Assembly (NCBI GenBank): GCA_014529385.2
Contig: CM043960.1
Span: 27,049,896-27,113,895 of the forward strand
DNA from: Adiantum capillus-veneris
Lineage: Eukaryota > Streptophyta > Polypodiopsida > Polypodiales > Pteridaceae
DNA: 64,000 nucleotides
Direction of reading: 5' to 3'
This document shows positions 45,305 to 55,904 of the stretch, piece after piece (the stretch's first letter is position 1; each line of letters opens with the position of its first letter). The translations under genes were made by a program, and so were the position numbers. A model generated the notes under the pieces. It ran no database searches, was not told the DNA's origin, and saw only the letters and a program-made list of their open reading frames with translations.

Positions 45305-45621
45305 GAGGGAGAGAGAGACTGCTTTTGAACTGAAAGCTTTTGGGTATCCCTTGTAATCTTTATATGTGCGGTGAGGGCCTCACTTCTCAGAGCATCTGGA
45401 CGCAGAGTTTGAGAGTGAAACCCTAACCGCTCTTTGTACTTTGACATTGATTTAATACATAAAGAAATACCGAAAGGGGCGCCAGTCTTTGGGGCCAATA
45501 TCTCTAGGCACGGAACTCCACCGGGCCAGTGCAAATCTATTGTGATCTGTGAATTGTTTTGAAGTGGTTATTTGGTGCTGTCGCGATTGATTCTTGACTT
45601 GGAGTGTCCAAGTCTGTTACA
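45305..45621 (+). repeat. 5' LTR of A5, 3' part only
   Basis: Similarity to 53960-54268 begins at the GAGAGAGAGAC run and continues to CAAGTCTGTTACA. Upstream sequence differs from the 3' LTR, so U3 has been lost or replaced at a (GA)n tract. Confidence 0.8.
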
Positions 45622-45622
45622 G

Positions 45623-45634
45623 TGGTATCAGAGC
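45623..45634 (+). promoter_or_regulatory. primer-binding site of A5
   Basis: TGGTATCAGAGC; four bases later the sequence is already RNase H coding. Confidence 0.9.
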
Positions 45635-45638
45635 ACGA

Positions 45639-45808
45639 AGTATATTGTGATGCTTGTGGTCGTAGTCTGGGTGCGGTCTTGATGCAAGAAGGCCATGCCA
45701 TTGCTTACGAGAGCCGATTGTTCTCTAGGCCGGAGATGACAAAACAGATATATGAGAAAGAGCTTTTGGCGGTTATCCATGATCTTACTCAGTGGCGGCA
45801 TTACCTAC
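45639..45808 (+). pseudogene. RNase H fragment of A5 (before Copia)
   Basis: EVYCDACGRSLGAVLMQEGH, YESRLFSRPEMTKQIYEKEL and LAVIHDLTQWRHYL, open, stopping at CCTAC where the Copia begins. It continues at 51344. Confidence 0.85.
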
Positions 45809-46094
45809 TAATGAGCGCGCGGCGGCGTGTGCAAGTGATAGAGCACGCGAAGATGCGTAGTCCTTGAGGCTTGAAGCGGAGGCACCGTGCTGCAGAAGGG
45901 AAGCGCTAGCAGAACGAAGAGGGAGAGAGAGGGCACGCTACTCGATAGATCGGGGAATAAGTGAGTGAGTTAAAAACTCACATTCCCTTTATTAATATGT
46001 ATAGGACCAATTTAAAGTTAGTGGCCAAGTTCACAAAGGTTAGTAACCTTTAAAATATACATTAAAGGGGGCCATTTGGGCCTTTAACCCAACA
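45809..46094 (-). repeat. 3' LTR of the Copia
   Basis: 286 bp, + orientation TAATGAGCG...TTTAACCCAACA (terminal TG changed to TA). It lacks ATGTGAACTTGGC present in the other LTR. Confidence 0.9.
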
Positions 46095-46129
46095 ACCTCC
46101 CACTTAAAGGCATAAATGGCGCCTTTAAG

Positions 46130-46901
46130 CTACGTGACTCCCACCATCTCTATGCATAGATGATGTTGTGCTTTGGATAAGCACTTAGCGAGAGCATCCG
46201 CTGGATTTTGTGATGTATGGACTTTAACCAATGTAAGAAGGCCATCCTCAAGCACTTCTCGAATGAAGTGATACCGCACATCAATATGCTTTGTGCGTGC
46301 ATGAAACATGGCATTCTTTGCCAGACATATGGCACTCTGGCTATCACAAGCAAGCATAGGTGCCTTGGTAGGCAAACCAAACTCATTGCATAGGCGTGAA
46401 CCAAATGGCTTCTTTGGAAGCCTCAGTGGCTGAAATATATTCAGCCTCTGTCGTAGACAATGCAACAATCTTTTGCAATCTAGAACACCATGAAACAACA
46501 CCTCCCGCAAGAGTAAACACATAACCACTTGTGGATTTCCGTGTATCCATATCACCAGCCATGTCAGAGTCACAAAATCCCTTCAACTCCAATGGTCGTT
46601 TACCATGGCAGAGGCATTTGTTTTTAGTCCCTTTCAAGTAGCTCATAATGGACTTCACTGCATCCCAATGCAACCTGCCTGGATTAGCCATAATCCGGCT
46701 CACAACTCCCACTGCATGGGCTATGTTAGGCCTAGTAGCAACCACATACATAAGTGAACCACAAACTGAAGCGTAAGGCACACTTTGCATGTCATTGGCT
46801 TCCTCCTTTGACTTGGGACAATCATCCTTGGAGATTTTGACATATGGCTGTAATGGCACACCAAGAGGCTTTGCTTCAGCCATGTTAAATCTGTCCAACA
46901 C
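46130..46901 (-). pseudogene. Copia RNase H
   Basis: MLDRFNMAEAKPLGVPLQPY, SVPYASVCGSLMYVVATRPN, MSYLKGTKNKCLCH, FCDSDMAGDMDTRKSTSGYV and VALSTTEAEYISATEASKEA. A frameshift near 46400 then gives LACDSQSAICLAKNAMFHAR and KHIDVRYHFIREVLEDGLL. The motif order is standard for Copia. Confidence 0.9.
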
Positions 46902-46922
46902 CTTTTCAATGTACTTTTCTTG

Positions 46923-47800
46923 CTACAAATACAATAGGTGCTTGTCTCTTTGCCTTGTAACACGCACTCCAAGTATATGTTCAGCTGCCCCAAGGTCTTT
47001 CATTGAAAATGCAGATTTCAGCTGCCCTTTAAGAGCATCAACAGTGATTCTTTTCTTTGTAGCTATCAACATAGAGCACAAGAATGATAGGGCTGCCATC
47101 CTCATCACGTTTGGTATACAAACAATGGTCTGCATGGATTCTTTTGTAACCATGTTTAAGCATGAAGCGATCAAACTTCTTGTACCATTGTCTACATGAT
47201 TGTTTCAGCCCATGCAAGCTTCTATTGAGCATACATACCATATGTTCCTTGCCAGGAATAACAAAACCCTCGGGTTGCTTCATGTAAAGCTCTTCTTCCA
47301 CATCACCATGCAAGAAAGCGGTATGTACATCCATTTGGTCCATTTCCAAATCAAGAGCAGCCACTATGGCAAACAATACATGCAAAGTTGTCATCTTCAC
47401 AACAGGAGAGAACACTTCCTGAACGTCTATGCCCTTGGCTTGAACATATCCCTTTGCAACTAGCCTTGCCTTATACTTGGGTTTTGCATCAACTGTCTTG
47501 ATTTTATACACCCATTTTGTTAGGAATAGCCTTCCTTCCTTTGGGAAATTCCACCAAATCCCAATTATGATTAGCATGCAAAGCTTTAATCTCTTCCTGC
47601 ATAGCGAGCTCCCACTTGTCGTTGTGCTCATATGTCTTTGCCTCTTTATACGTAAGAGGCTCTCTCTCATCTGTCAACATAATGTAATGCAAAGAGGGAT
47701 CATATCTGCTCACAGGCCGTCTTTGACAAGTAGACCGCTTCACCCAATGATCCACATTATCCGGCAATGGGTTTACATCAGGTGGCATGATAAAATCATC
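46923..47800 (-). pseudogene. Copia reverse transcriptase
   Basis: LTKWVYKIKTVDAKPKYKAR, EVFSPVVKMTTLHVLFAIVA, MDQMDVHTAFLHGDVEEELY, NRSLHGLKQSCRQWYKKFDR and ILVLYVD, where the catalytic YVDD is broken by a change after YVD. KSAFSMKDLGAAEHILGVRV follows in another frame. Two or three frameshifts. Confidence 0.88.
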
Positions 47801-48091
47801 AACAATGGGCTGCTATACATCATTTTCAGCACCATTTTCAGCATTGTTTCGTGGCTGCAAATGCCATTCCGGAGCCTCAATTTGCTGTTCAACATCATCT
47901 GGCTCAAATACCACTGGATCATCTACATTTTCAGCCATATGTGGTGCATCCTGAGGGTCAATAATAGGTCTAACAGGTGGCTGGTCATGCTGAAATTTGA
48001 CCCTTTTATGGTCATGCTTTGAGGCACAATTGTTTTGAAGCAGCCTTGCCTCATTAAAAACAACATCCCGGCTGCGTACAACCCTTTTGAG

Positions 48092-48860
48092 CTATGGTAA
48101 CCAAATCCTGTAACCCATTTCGCCTTCTTCACCGTATCCCATGAAAAGACCTTTAATGGACTTGGCATCTAGTTTACTCCTCAACTCAGGTCTAACATGC
48201 ACAAAAGCATCGCAACCAAAAATGTGTAAGTCATCATATGAAGCAAGCTTGCCAGACCAAACCTCTTCACGGATGTCACCTTTCAAAGACATGTGAGGGG
48301 ATCTATTGCATATATGGACTGCAGTTTTCAAAGCTTCTTCCCAAAATCCATGAGAGAGATAAGTTGTGGACAACATACATCTCACCCTCTCACAAAGTGT
48401 CCTATTGAATCTTTCAACCACACCATTAGAAGAGGGACTGTATGGTACAGTAAGCTCTCTCTTAATGCCCAAATTTTCACAAAACTTGTAAATTTCAGCA
48501 CTTGTAAACTCCCCCCCATTGTCCGTACGCAAGCATTTTAGCTTTCTATCTGTTTGGGTGGTCACAAATGCATGAAATTTCTTAAACGTAGCAAAGGCTT
48601 CATCCTTAGATTTAAGCAAATAAACCCAAATTTTCCTAGAATGATCATCAACAAAGGAGACAAAATAGCATGCACCTCCCATAGACTTAGTAGGCATGCT
48701 ACATACATCAGAATGTACAAGATCAAGCACACAAGATGTACGAGAGACACCGGAGTAATAAGAACGCTTTACTTGCTTGCCATATTGACATTCATTACAA
48801 AAGTCAAGCTTTGTGCCTTTAGCATCAAGCTTGTTCAAAGTACAAAGCTTAGAAAGGCCC
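48092..48860 (-). pseudogene. Copia integrase
   Basis: LDFCNECQYGKQVKRSYYSG (zinc region end), LDLVHSDVCSMPTKSMGGAC (first catalytic Asp), LRTDNGGEFTSAEIYKFCEN (second Asp) and YSPSSNGVVERFNRTLCERV (catalytic Glu). The catalytic core is uninterrupted for about 245 codons; a stop precedes it near 48860. The GAG-pre-integrase region lies to about 49010. Confidence 0.9.
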
Positions 48861-49009
48861 TATTGGCTCATATGGCCAAGCCTCTTGTGCCACAACTCCA
48901 TGTGAGTTAATTTTAGCCAATGCAATAAACTTACCCAACATGGCCTTTCCATGCATGCAGTAAAGTGTTCCTTTCTTTGTGCCCTTTACAATCAGCCTTG
49001 AGCCTTTAG

Positions 49010-49260
49010 TCATTTTCCATGATCCTGTGACCAACAGAAAGCAGACTCTTCTTGATTCCCGGCACATATCTTAACATCATGCAAGACAAGCTCATTTGTG
49101 CCATCTATGGAGAGATGCACATTGCCAATACCCTCAATGGAACATGCATGATTGTTTTCAAGGTATACATGGCCACGCTTGCCTGCATCAAAAGTAGAGA
49201 AACACCCCTTGATAGGAGTCACATGAAATGAAGCACCGGAATCAACAATCCAAGTCTAGG
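49010..49260 (-). pseudogene. Copia protease
   Basis: The minus strand at about 49258-49220 reads TWIVDSGASFHVTP with catalytic DSG, then GCFSTFDAGKRGHVYLENNH and GIGNVHLSIDGTNELVLHDV. One stop lies just upstream (49258-49260). Confidence 0.85.
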
Positions 49261-49320
49261 ATAATGCATCATTGACAGTAACAAAGCATCAATAAGATCA
49301 TTCTTGGTGATCTACATGTC

Positions 49321-50292
49321 CTATGAATGAACATTAAAAGAGGCATCAATGTCATAAGCATCATCATCTGACAAAGTGGCACACAAGATGTCCTCTACAT
49401 CTGACAGCTCCTCAATCACAACACTAGAAGCCACATTGGCCTTCTCTTTGTCCTTTGAGCTATCCTGTGCATCTGTCTTGACTTCCTTCTTCTCTTTCTT
49501 TTTGTCTCCGCCATTCTTTTTCCGTTCTAACTCGGCTTTATAGTACTTGCAATCGGGTTTCTTGTGACCTTTCCTGCCACATTGATAGCAAGTCACATCA
49601 CCCTTGCCTTTGTTGGCATTTCCCCTTTCCTTACTGTTACTTTTACTCCTTTGTGCATAGGAATTCTTCTTTTCAGTTTTGCCTCTAACCATGTTGGCAG
49701 AGTTGCCTCCCTCTCCACTTGCTTTCCTCCTGATTTCCTCAATCAAGATAGAACCCCTGACACCATCAAAGGTCAAATTGGGGTTATTGGACAATGAAAC
49801 CACCAATGTTTCCCATGACTCAGGTAAGGTCATAAGCAAGAAGATAGCTTTTAGCTTATCATCAAAAGGGGGCAAGCCTGAATCCTGTAACTGCAACAAA
49901 GTACCTGCGAACAATGACAAGTGCTCTGCAGCGCTCTTGGACTCATCTAGTTGCATGCCAACAAGTTTTCGCATCAAATGCACTTGGTTGACAGGCGTTG
50001 TATTCTCATACATTCCCTTTAACTTCTCCCACACATCAAAAGCACTTGTGAGACCTTTCACATCAATGATTGTCTCATCGGTCATGGCCATTTTAATGTA
50101 TGTGACAGCCTTCCTGTTCAGGCTAACCCATGCTTCATCCGTCATATTCTGTGGCTTTACCTGTTCAAGTACCCCTTCACAATCCTTAAGAAATAGGATT
50201 CCCTGGATCCTGTCTTTCCAAAGGTCGAAGCCTGTTCCATCGAACCTCCTAATCTCGAAGAGATTCTTCATATCCGAAGAAGATGAGGCCAT
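49321..50292 (-). CDS. Copia gag
   Basis: Open from MASSSSDMKNLFEIRRFDGT (ATG 50292-50290), an N-terminus typical of Copia gag. UBN2-type features include FDVWEKLKGMYENTTPVNQV and LMRKLVGMQLDESKSAAEHL. The zinc knuckle CYQCGRKGHKKPDC is at 49549-49590, followed by a Lys-rich then acidic tail. About 323 codons without a stop, so this ORF could still be translated. Confidence 0.85.
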   Translation of the reverse strand: MASSSSDMKNLFEIRRFDGTGFDLWKDRIQGILFLKDCEGVLEQVKPQNMTDEAWVSLNRKAVTYIKMAMTDETIIDVKGLTSAFDVWEKLKGMYENTTPVNQVHLMRKLVGMQLDESKSAAEHLSLFAGTLLQLQDSGLPPFDDKLKAIFLLMTLPESWETLVVSLSNNPNLTFDGVRGSILIEEIRRKASGEGGNSANMVRGKTEKKNSYAQRSKSNSKERGNANKGKGDVTCYQCGRKGHKKPDCKYYKAELERKKNGGDKKKEKKEVKTDAQDSSKDKEKANVASSVVIEELSDVEDILCATLSDDDAYDIDASFNVHS

Positions 50293-51034
50293 AGTTGCAC
50301 GAATAAGAGGGTTAATACGTTGAATTTTTGGGCAAAATGCACAAAAACCGGAGTATAGCCTCATAGAGATGTGCACTACAGCTCCAAATGGTCACAGGAG
50401 CAATTTGAGGCAAAATAGGTCGATTTGGACACAAAAAACAATTTCTGAAATTTATACGCACCGAAATCTAAGCGAGCGAATTTGTGCTCAAAAACAACAA
50501 ATTTAGTTGTTTTTAGTCTCACAGAACATACTTAAGGCGAATGCACAGCCTTTAGAAGTATGTAAGAGCGAAAGCCCCAATTTGTAGCATTAAATTGCAT
50601 GAAATTGAGCCACAAATGGTCATACATAGCCAAAATTTGTCAAACGTGCGTAGATTGCATCAATTTGCACTTTCTCCAATGTAGTCGCATCATAAAAACA
50701 CTTGCAAAAAACTCCGTAAATCTGAAATTTGTTGAAAACACCTGTTTTGGGACCTGTTTTTCGGCAATTTGAGTGTTTTCGGGTAGCGGGACTTAGCAAA
50801 GATGTTCCCACACCTTAATACATGATTTGCAAAACCTGTATTTTGCTGTTATAACCTGTAATTTGCTGATTTTGATCTAATTTCAACATGTTTTGGGTCA
50901 ATTTGACTTGCCGGGAGCTCTCTAGAGTCCGAGGACAAATCCTTTGGCGATGAAATTGCAAAATATCGCGTGAAAGTTGACCTCCTTGGCTGAAAATCAG
51001 CGTTTGCAGGTTTGGGAGCAAGCCCTAATTGGGC

Positions 51035-51046
51035 TCTGATACCAAT
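51035..51046 (-). promoter_or_regulatory. primer-binding site of the Copia
   Basis: The complement reads TGGTATCAGAGC near the 5' LTR (positions 51034-51046 contain GCTCTGATACCA). 50293-51033 is the untranslated leader. Confidence 0.85.
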
Positions 51047-51343
51047 TGATGAGCGTGCGGCGGTGTGTGCAAGTGATAGAGCACGCGAATGCGTAGGCCT
51101 TGAGGCTTGAAGCGGAGGCACTGTGCTGTAGAAGGGAAGCGCTAGCAGAACGAAGAGGGAGAGGGAGCGCACGCTACTCGATAGATGGGGGAATAAGTGA
51201 GTGAGTTAAAAACTCATATTCCTTTTATTAATATGTATAGGACCAATTTAAAGTTAGTGGCCAAGTTCAATGTGAACTTGGCCAAAGGTTAGTAACCTTT
51301 AAAATATACATTAAAGGGGGCCATTTGGGCCTTTAACCCAACA
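51047..51343 (-). repeat. 5' LTR of the Copia
   Basis: 297 bp, + orientation TGATGAGCGTGCGG...TTTAACCCAACA, including TTCAATGTGAACTTGGCC missing in the other LTR. Confidence 0.9.
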
Positions 51344-52991
51344 CCTACTAGGAGCGGATTTTACTGTCTTTACAGATTATCAGAGTTTGCGCTACTTCTT
51401 GTCATCGGAAAAGCAGATGCGGTGGGCGAACATCTTGTCACAGTTTTACTTCCAGATTGTCCATGTGCAGGGACAGAAGAATGTGGTGGCAGATGCTTTG
51501 TCTCGGAAGTCGTTGGTTCTGGCTATTTCCGTGATACATCATAGGAGCTTCGAGGATATGGTCGATCAGTATGCCACAGATACAGATTTTGCAGATATTT
51601 TCACACGGATACGGGATGGGGAGACAGTAGCAGGATACTCCATTCAGGAAGGCTACTTGATGAGGAAGACTATGTTGTGCGTTACACAGCCGTTGAGAGA
51701 AAAGATTATGACTGAATGCCATTGTCCACATTTTACGGGTCACCGCAGCATTGCTACCACTATGAAGGGGGTAGAGAGATACTTCTTTTGGCCGAGACTC
51801 AAAAAGGATGTGGAAGAGTTTGTGTGCAGTTGCTTAGTATGCCAGAAGGTCAAGTTTGACAGGCATAAGGCACAGGGATTGTTACAGCCTTTACCCATAC
51901 CCACTCGCCCCTGGGAAAGTATTGCAATGGATTTCATTTTTGATCTTCCGAGAACACAGAGTGGTCACGATGGTATCTGGATTGTTATTGACAGATTTAG
52001 CAAACAGGTTCATTTCATTCCAGTGAAGAAAACAGTCAAGCCGGATCACTTAGCGAGACTGTTTGTGGCCCAGATATTCAAATTACATGGCATGCCTGAG
52101 ACGATTGTCTCTGACAGAGACCCCAAATTTACGAGTTTGTTTTGGAAGGCAATTTGGAAGAACATTGGCACGCGGTTGCAGTTCTCGTCATCGTTCCACC
52201 CGCAGACTGATGGGCAATCTGAGATTGCAAATTCAGTGGTTCTAGATTTATGGAAGTCTTATATCTCTGATTAGAAGACTCAATGGGAAAAGTACTTACC
52301 TTTGGTGGAATTTGCCTACAATAATACGATACACTCTTCGACGAGGAAGACGCCATTTGAGATTGTTGAAGGTGCTTCGAAGGTTCCACCCTTCCTAAGC
52401 ATGAAAGATAAGATCTTTGAAGCGGATGAATATACGCGAGATTTGGATACGGCTTTTGCCAAGGTTCGCGAGACTTTGCAGAAGTCTCAAGAACGACAAA
52501 AAAAGGCAGCGGATCGCCATCATCGCGACTTGAAATTGAAGGAGGATTATTGGGTGCTCTTATGTTTTGAGAAGGCACGCCTACGAAAGAAAAAGGGAAA
52601 GGAGAGGCTTTTTCCAAAGCTTAGTATGCGATACTACGGACCTTTCCAGATCACTGAAAAGATAAATGATGTCTCCTTCCGATTGAAACTGCCAGATATT
52701 TGGAGGATTCACAATGCATTTCAAGTGAGTCTCTTGAAACCTTTTAAGGGTGATGTGCCTGACGATGGGGAGCCTGATGAGCAACCCGAAGTGGAAGAAA
52801 ACGAGGAGATCCTTGTTCCTGAACAGATTTTGGCACACACGGATACGAAGAATAAAGGTAAAGTCCGAAGGCGGTTCTTGGTTAAGTTCAAGAACTACCC
52901 TGCATTGGATGCGAAGTGGATGGAGGAGGAGGACCTAGCAGATACTCCTCAGATTGTGAAACTTTACCTCGATGCTTTTGGTTTAGCATAG
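51344..52991 (+). pseudogene. A5 RNase H end, integrase and chromodomain-like tail
   Basis: Resumes RNase H (FTVFTDYQSLRYFLSSEKQM, QIVHVQGQKNVVADALSRKS). Integrase zinc region: ECHCPHFTGHRSIATTMKGV and CSCLVCQKVKFDRH. Catalytic core: AMDFIFDLPRTQSGHDGIW, ETIVSDRDPKFTSLFWKAIW and SSFHPQTDGQSEIANSVVLD, with the DDE residues in place. One stop (TAG, 52272-52274) then open again through GKERLFPKLSMRYYGPFQIT. The tail RRRFLVKFKNYPALDAKWME (52867-52926) resembles a chromodomain core (Y/F-L-V-K-x-K...W). Stop at 52989-52991. Confidence 0.9.
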
Positions 52992-53604
52992 TCTATTTAA
53001 AACGGAACCCAGAATTCAGCTTGGCCGGAGATCTGGTGCAGTGGGATGCACAAGAGGGGAGTCACTCCGCTCCTTTGTCAACAGATGGCTTGATTTAGAT
53101 ACTACAGTCACTGATGTCTCTTTGAGCTTCAGGGATAATGAAAGCTGACAGTATTCTGCTGTATGACTTTAATGAAATGGAATTCCTGATTATGATAGTG
53201 ATTTGTTCTTGACTTCTTTTAAGTGCAGGAAGTGATAGACGAAATGACTGCAGAATTTTGGTCTGATTGATCTCGAATGGACATGGTTGCAATAGGGGTC
53301 AATCAATCGGACATCGATAAGGTCCCGATTGGACCTAGATGCGATTGCTAGCTACATTGCCGATAAATCATGGTCTAATATCCGAATGAATGTTGAATGT
53401 CATGTGATGTTGTGTGATGTGACTGTCGATTGGGTACATGTGCTAGATGTGTGTTCCTAGTATGTAGGTACTAACAGTCAGTGTCTGCTAAGACGGTTTA
53501 TGGCTTCTGTCGGTTTTGCAGGCGTAATCGCGGTTGATTACAATGCTTTCAAGAGGGGGGTATGTCACAAAGTGATGACGTGGCTATCGACAGTTTATGC
53601 CAGA

Positions 53605-53765
53605 AACCCTAAAATTCATGCAAACCCTAATTTTGCAGAAACCCTAAAATTCTTATAAACCCTAATTTCTGCCAAAAACCCTAATTTTGCAGAAACCCTA
53701 ATTTCTGGAAACTCTAACCCTAAACTGCTGGCTGAAACCCTAAAGTGGCTGGAAACCCTAAAAGC
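53605..53765 (+). promoter_or_regulatory. cluster of nine AAACCCTA (telo-box-like) motifs
   Basis: AAACCCTA or TAACCCTAAA appears nine times in about 160 bp, all in the same orientation, with AATTTTGCAG/AATTTCTG spacers, in the U3 part of the LTR. Telo-boxes (AAACCCTAA) are known plant promoter elements of translation-related genes; a promoter role here is an inference. One more copy is near 54066. Confidence 0.75.
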
Positions 53766-53875
53766 AGGCGCAAATGCCACGTGGCAGCAGTGTACTGATT
53801 TTTTTGGAAATCACGGAGATGGGAAAAAAAGCAACCAGCGACGCTATTCCCTTGATTCTTGGCTACGCAAGGAAT

Positions 53876-53877
<2 letters not shown>

Positions 53878-53917
<40 letters not shown>
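53878..53917. repeat. (GA)n in A5 LTR
   Basis: About 20 GA units, with a second short run at 53951-53965. Confidence 0.9.
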
Positions 53918-53925
<8 letters not shown>

Positions 53926-54272
53926 TTGCTTTATTTTGTTTGCTCTCTTGAGAGAGAGAGAGAGAAACCGCTTTTGAACTGAAAGCTTTTGGGCATCCCT
54001 TGTAATCTTTATATTCGCGGTGAGGGCCTCACTTCTCAGAGCATCTGGACGTAGAGTCTGAGAGTGAAACCCTAACCGCTCTTTGTACTTTGACATTGAT
54101 TTAATACATAAAGAAATACCGAAAGGGGCTAGTCTTTGGGGCCAATATCTCTAGGCACGGAACTCCGCCGGGCCAGTGCAAATCTATTGTGAACTGTGAA
54201 TTGTTTTGAAGTGGTTATTTGGTGCTGTCGCGATTGATTCTTGACTTGGAGTGTCCAAGTCTGTTACACACA

Positions 54273-54274
<2 letters not shown>

Positions 54275-54349
<75 letters not shown>

Positions 54350-54900
54350 GGCCCGGTGTAGTTCCGTGCCCAGAGGTATTGGCCCCAAAGTCTGGCGCCT
54401 CTTTCCATATTTCTTTATCATTAATCATTGCAAAGTACAACTCCCGAGGGACCTCTGCTCTCAGACTTTGCGTCCACATGCTCTGCAGAGTGAGGCCCAA
54501 AGGGCTCTTATAAACAGTACATGGGATGCCCAAAAGCAGAGCCCCAAAAGCAATCGGTTCAAAAGTACTTTCGTCCAAAAGCCTTGGTCCCCAAAAGCTA
54601 GCGTTGGAGATTCCCAAAAGCCAGCGTAATTTGTGAAAATCCGTACGGTATGCATGTTGCACTTGCAACGCAAATCGCGGAAATTCCGTACGGCCTTGCC
54701 ACGTCAACATCCGTACGATCTGCCACGTCAGCATGTCAGCCCTTTTTACGGAAATCCCTTTCAGGGTCCAGACTCCACGCTTTGTCTTTTAGGGTTTCGG
54801 GCCCCACGGTCGGTGCTTCATAAGTTCTTCAAGTTAGTCCATTCAGTTTCTCTTGTCCACTTGGCCATTTCTCTGCATGCCACGTCATTACTTTGTGACA
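54275..54900 (-). repeat. 5' LTR remnant of A3
   Basis: + orientation (GA)n 54275-54345, then CACGGCCCGGTGTAGTTCCG...CATTACTTTGTGACA, matching 13390-13933. Its first part (TGTAACAG...) is missing and A5's LTR abuts at the CACACA/GA tract. TSD CAAAC follows at 54901. Confidence 0.75.
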
Positions 54901-54905
54901 CAAAC

Positions 54906-55194
54906 TGTTTTCAGAGTGGCCCTAAGTTCATATCTATAGGCCCTTGACCTTCAAACTCAAAAGCAGTTACATGAAAAGCTTCAAAACTCAAAAGCAATGG
55001 GCCAAAAAAGCTTCAACGCTGCCAGTGCGTTTTGCGTCGCGAATTGCGGGTGTCTGTATGGCCTGCAACATCAGCAACCAGCGCCGCAAATCACGAGCAT
55101 CAGTACAGCCTGCCACGTCAGTGTAAAACGCAGGGTTCCGTACTGTTTTGCCACGTCAGCATTTGCGGGACTACCACGCCATGAGTTTGTGACA
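54906..55194 (-). repeat. 5' LTR of A1, portion right of A3
   Basis: Matches 10580-10869: CAAACTG..TTCAGAGTGGC, AAACTCAAAAGC, CCACGTCAG, ending GAGTTTGTGACA. Confidence 0.78.
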
Positions 55195-55439
55195 GTTTTT
55201 GCTACATGACCTGAGGTGGACAAAGCTTTGGGCAGATTTGTGTAGACTTAATCATAATCTAGATAGCTACATTTCACCGCTTGATTAGAGTATCTTTATC
55301 CCTAGATGTATCCTGTGGTTTGTTTTGGGATTTTTTCCCCATGATCTCATTGTATATCTTTCAGGGCTTTTCCCATATTTCTTTTTGTGGACCTATGGCT
55401 GATTTTATGTAATGCAAAGGGGGTCAAAGCCCCACTTTT

Positions 55440-55441
<2 letters not shown>
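55195..55441 (+). mobile_element. probable LINE 3' tail
   Basis: Ends TTTTATGTAATGCAAAGGGGGTCAAAGCCCCACTTTTATT then (GA)n; this resembles the end of the long LINE (GTAGCCCTATGGGCAGTTTCATT). No coding motif, so moderately uncertain. Confidence 0.45.

Positions 55442-55484
<43 letters not shown>
55442..55484. repeat. (GA)n just upstream of the last SET exon
   Basis: About 21 GA units ending 28 bases before the acceptor at 55512. Confidence 0.95.
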
Positions 55485-55486
<2 letters not shown>

Positions 55487-55512
55487 ATCCCATTTAATAC
55501 TGGTTGTTATAG

Positions 55513-55671
55513 GTATCAAAGTTGTCATGGTCTCAAATGCAAGCAAAGCTAGCTATCATTTCAGAGAAGAAGGCATTACGTGCAGCTTGGAAACATTTCT
55601 ATGTGATGTCCAAGAAAGCAGAAAATGCAGTTGCAGTTGGTAAGCCGTCCAAGAGAAAAGGGAAAAAGTAA
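55513..55671 (+). CDS. probable terminal exon of the SET-domain gene
   Basis: After a TTATAG acceptor, 52 codons run to TAA at 55669-55671. The sequence begins VSKLSWSQMQAKLAI and contains ISEKKALRAAW, then a lysine-rich tail ending KPSKRKGKK. In LSMT/SETD3-like proteins the substrate-binding domain ends with helices bearing an R/S-x-EKx-L pattern, which this matches. Exon 7 ends in phase 0 at 2159 and this exon opens in phase 0. It is on the same strand and nothing else in the window offers a C-terminus. The join is inferred because no transcript is available, but phase, stop, strand and family pattern agree. Confidence 0.72.
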   Translation, partial: VSKLSWSQMQAKLAIISEKKALRAAWKHFYVMSKKAENAVAVGKPSKRKGKK

Positions 55672-55904
55672 AAGTGCAGATCAAAGTGGATTGCAATATT
55701 CATAAAGATAAACTTGCAGATTCTATCAACTAGAAGCTGGAACGACATGTTCTCAAGCTGCTTAGCAAGTTCTGATTTGTACAGTTAGGCAGAGGTGTTG
55801 TGAATGGCTATGGCATCATCGAAATTTAAAGCTTTTCAAGTGATTTGTGGGAATTGAGAGAGAGCTCTTTGATTGCAATTCAAAGCTCTATGGATGAAAG
55901 GTGT

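Larger units (their letters stand above)
45809..51343 (-). mobile_element. full-length Ty1/Copia element in A5 RNase H
   Basis: TSD CCTAC at 45804-45808 and 51344-51348. LTRs 45809-46094 and 51047-51343. The minus strand shows primer-binding site, about 740-bp leader, gag, protease, integrase, reverse transcriptase, RNase H and a polypurine tract (AAGTGGGAGGT before 46094): complete Copia order. LTRs are very similar apart from a 13-bp gap and few substitutions, so it is among the youngest insertions. Frameshifts interrupt pol. Confidence 0.92.
45305..54268 (+). mobile_element. Ty3/Gypsy chromovirus A5, internally deleted, hosting a Copia
   Basis: A truncated 5' LTR (45305-45621), primer-binding site, then directly RNase H: leader, gag, protease and reverse transcriptase are all absent. 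RNase H is split by the Copia and continues at 51344. Integrase and chromodomain-like tail are nearly intact (one stop at 52272). 3' UTR 52992-53547, polypurine tract TTTCAAGAGGGGGGTA, 3' LTR 53563-54268. It cannot move by itself but its well-kept integrase suggests a recent origin. Confidence 0.85.
53563..54268 (+). repeat. 3' LTR of A5
   Basis: 706 bp, TGTCACAAAGTGATGACGTGGC...CAAGTCTGTTACA, after the polypurine tract AAGAGGGGGGTA. It contains the telo-box cluster (53605-53765), (GA)n at 53878-53917, and the core AAAGAAATACCGAAAGGGGC (about 54109). Confidence 0.9.
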
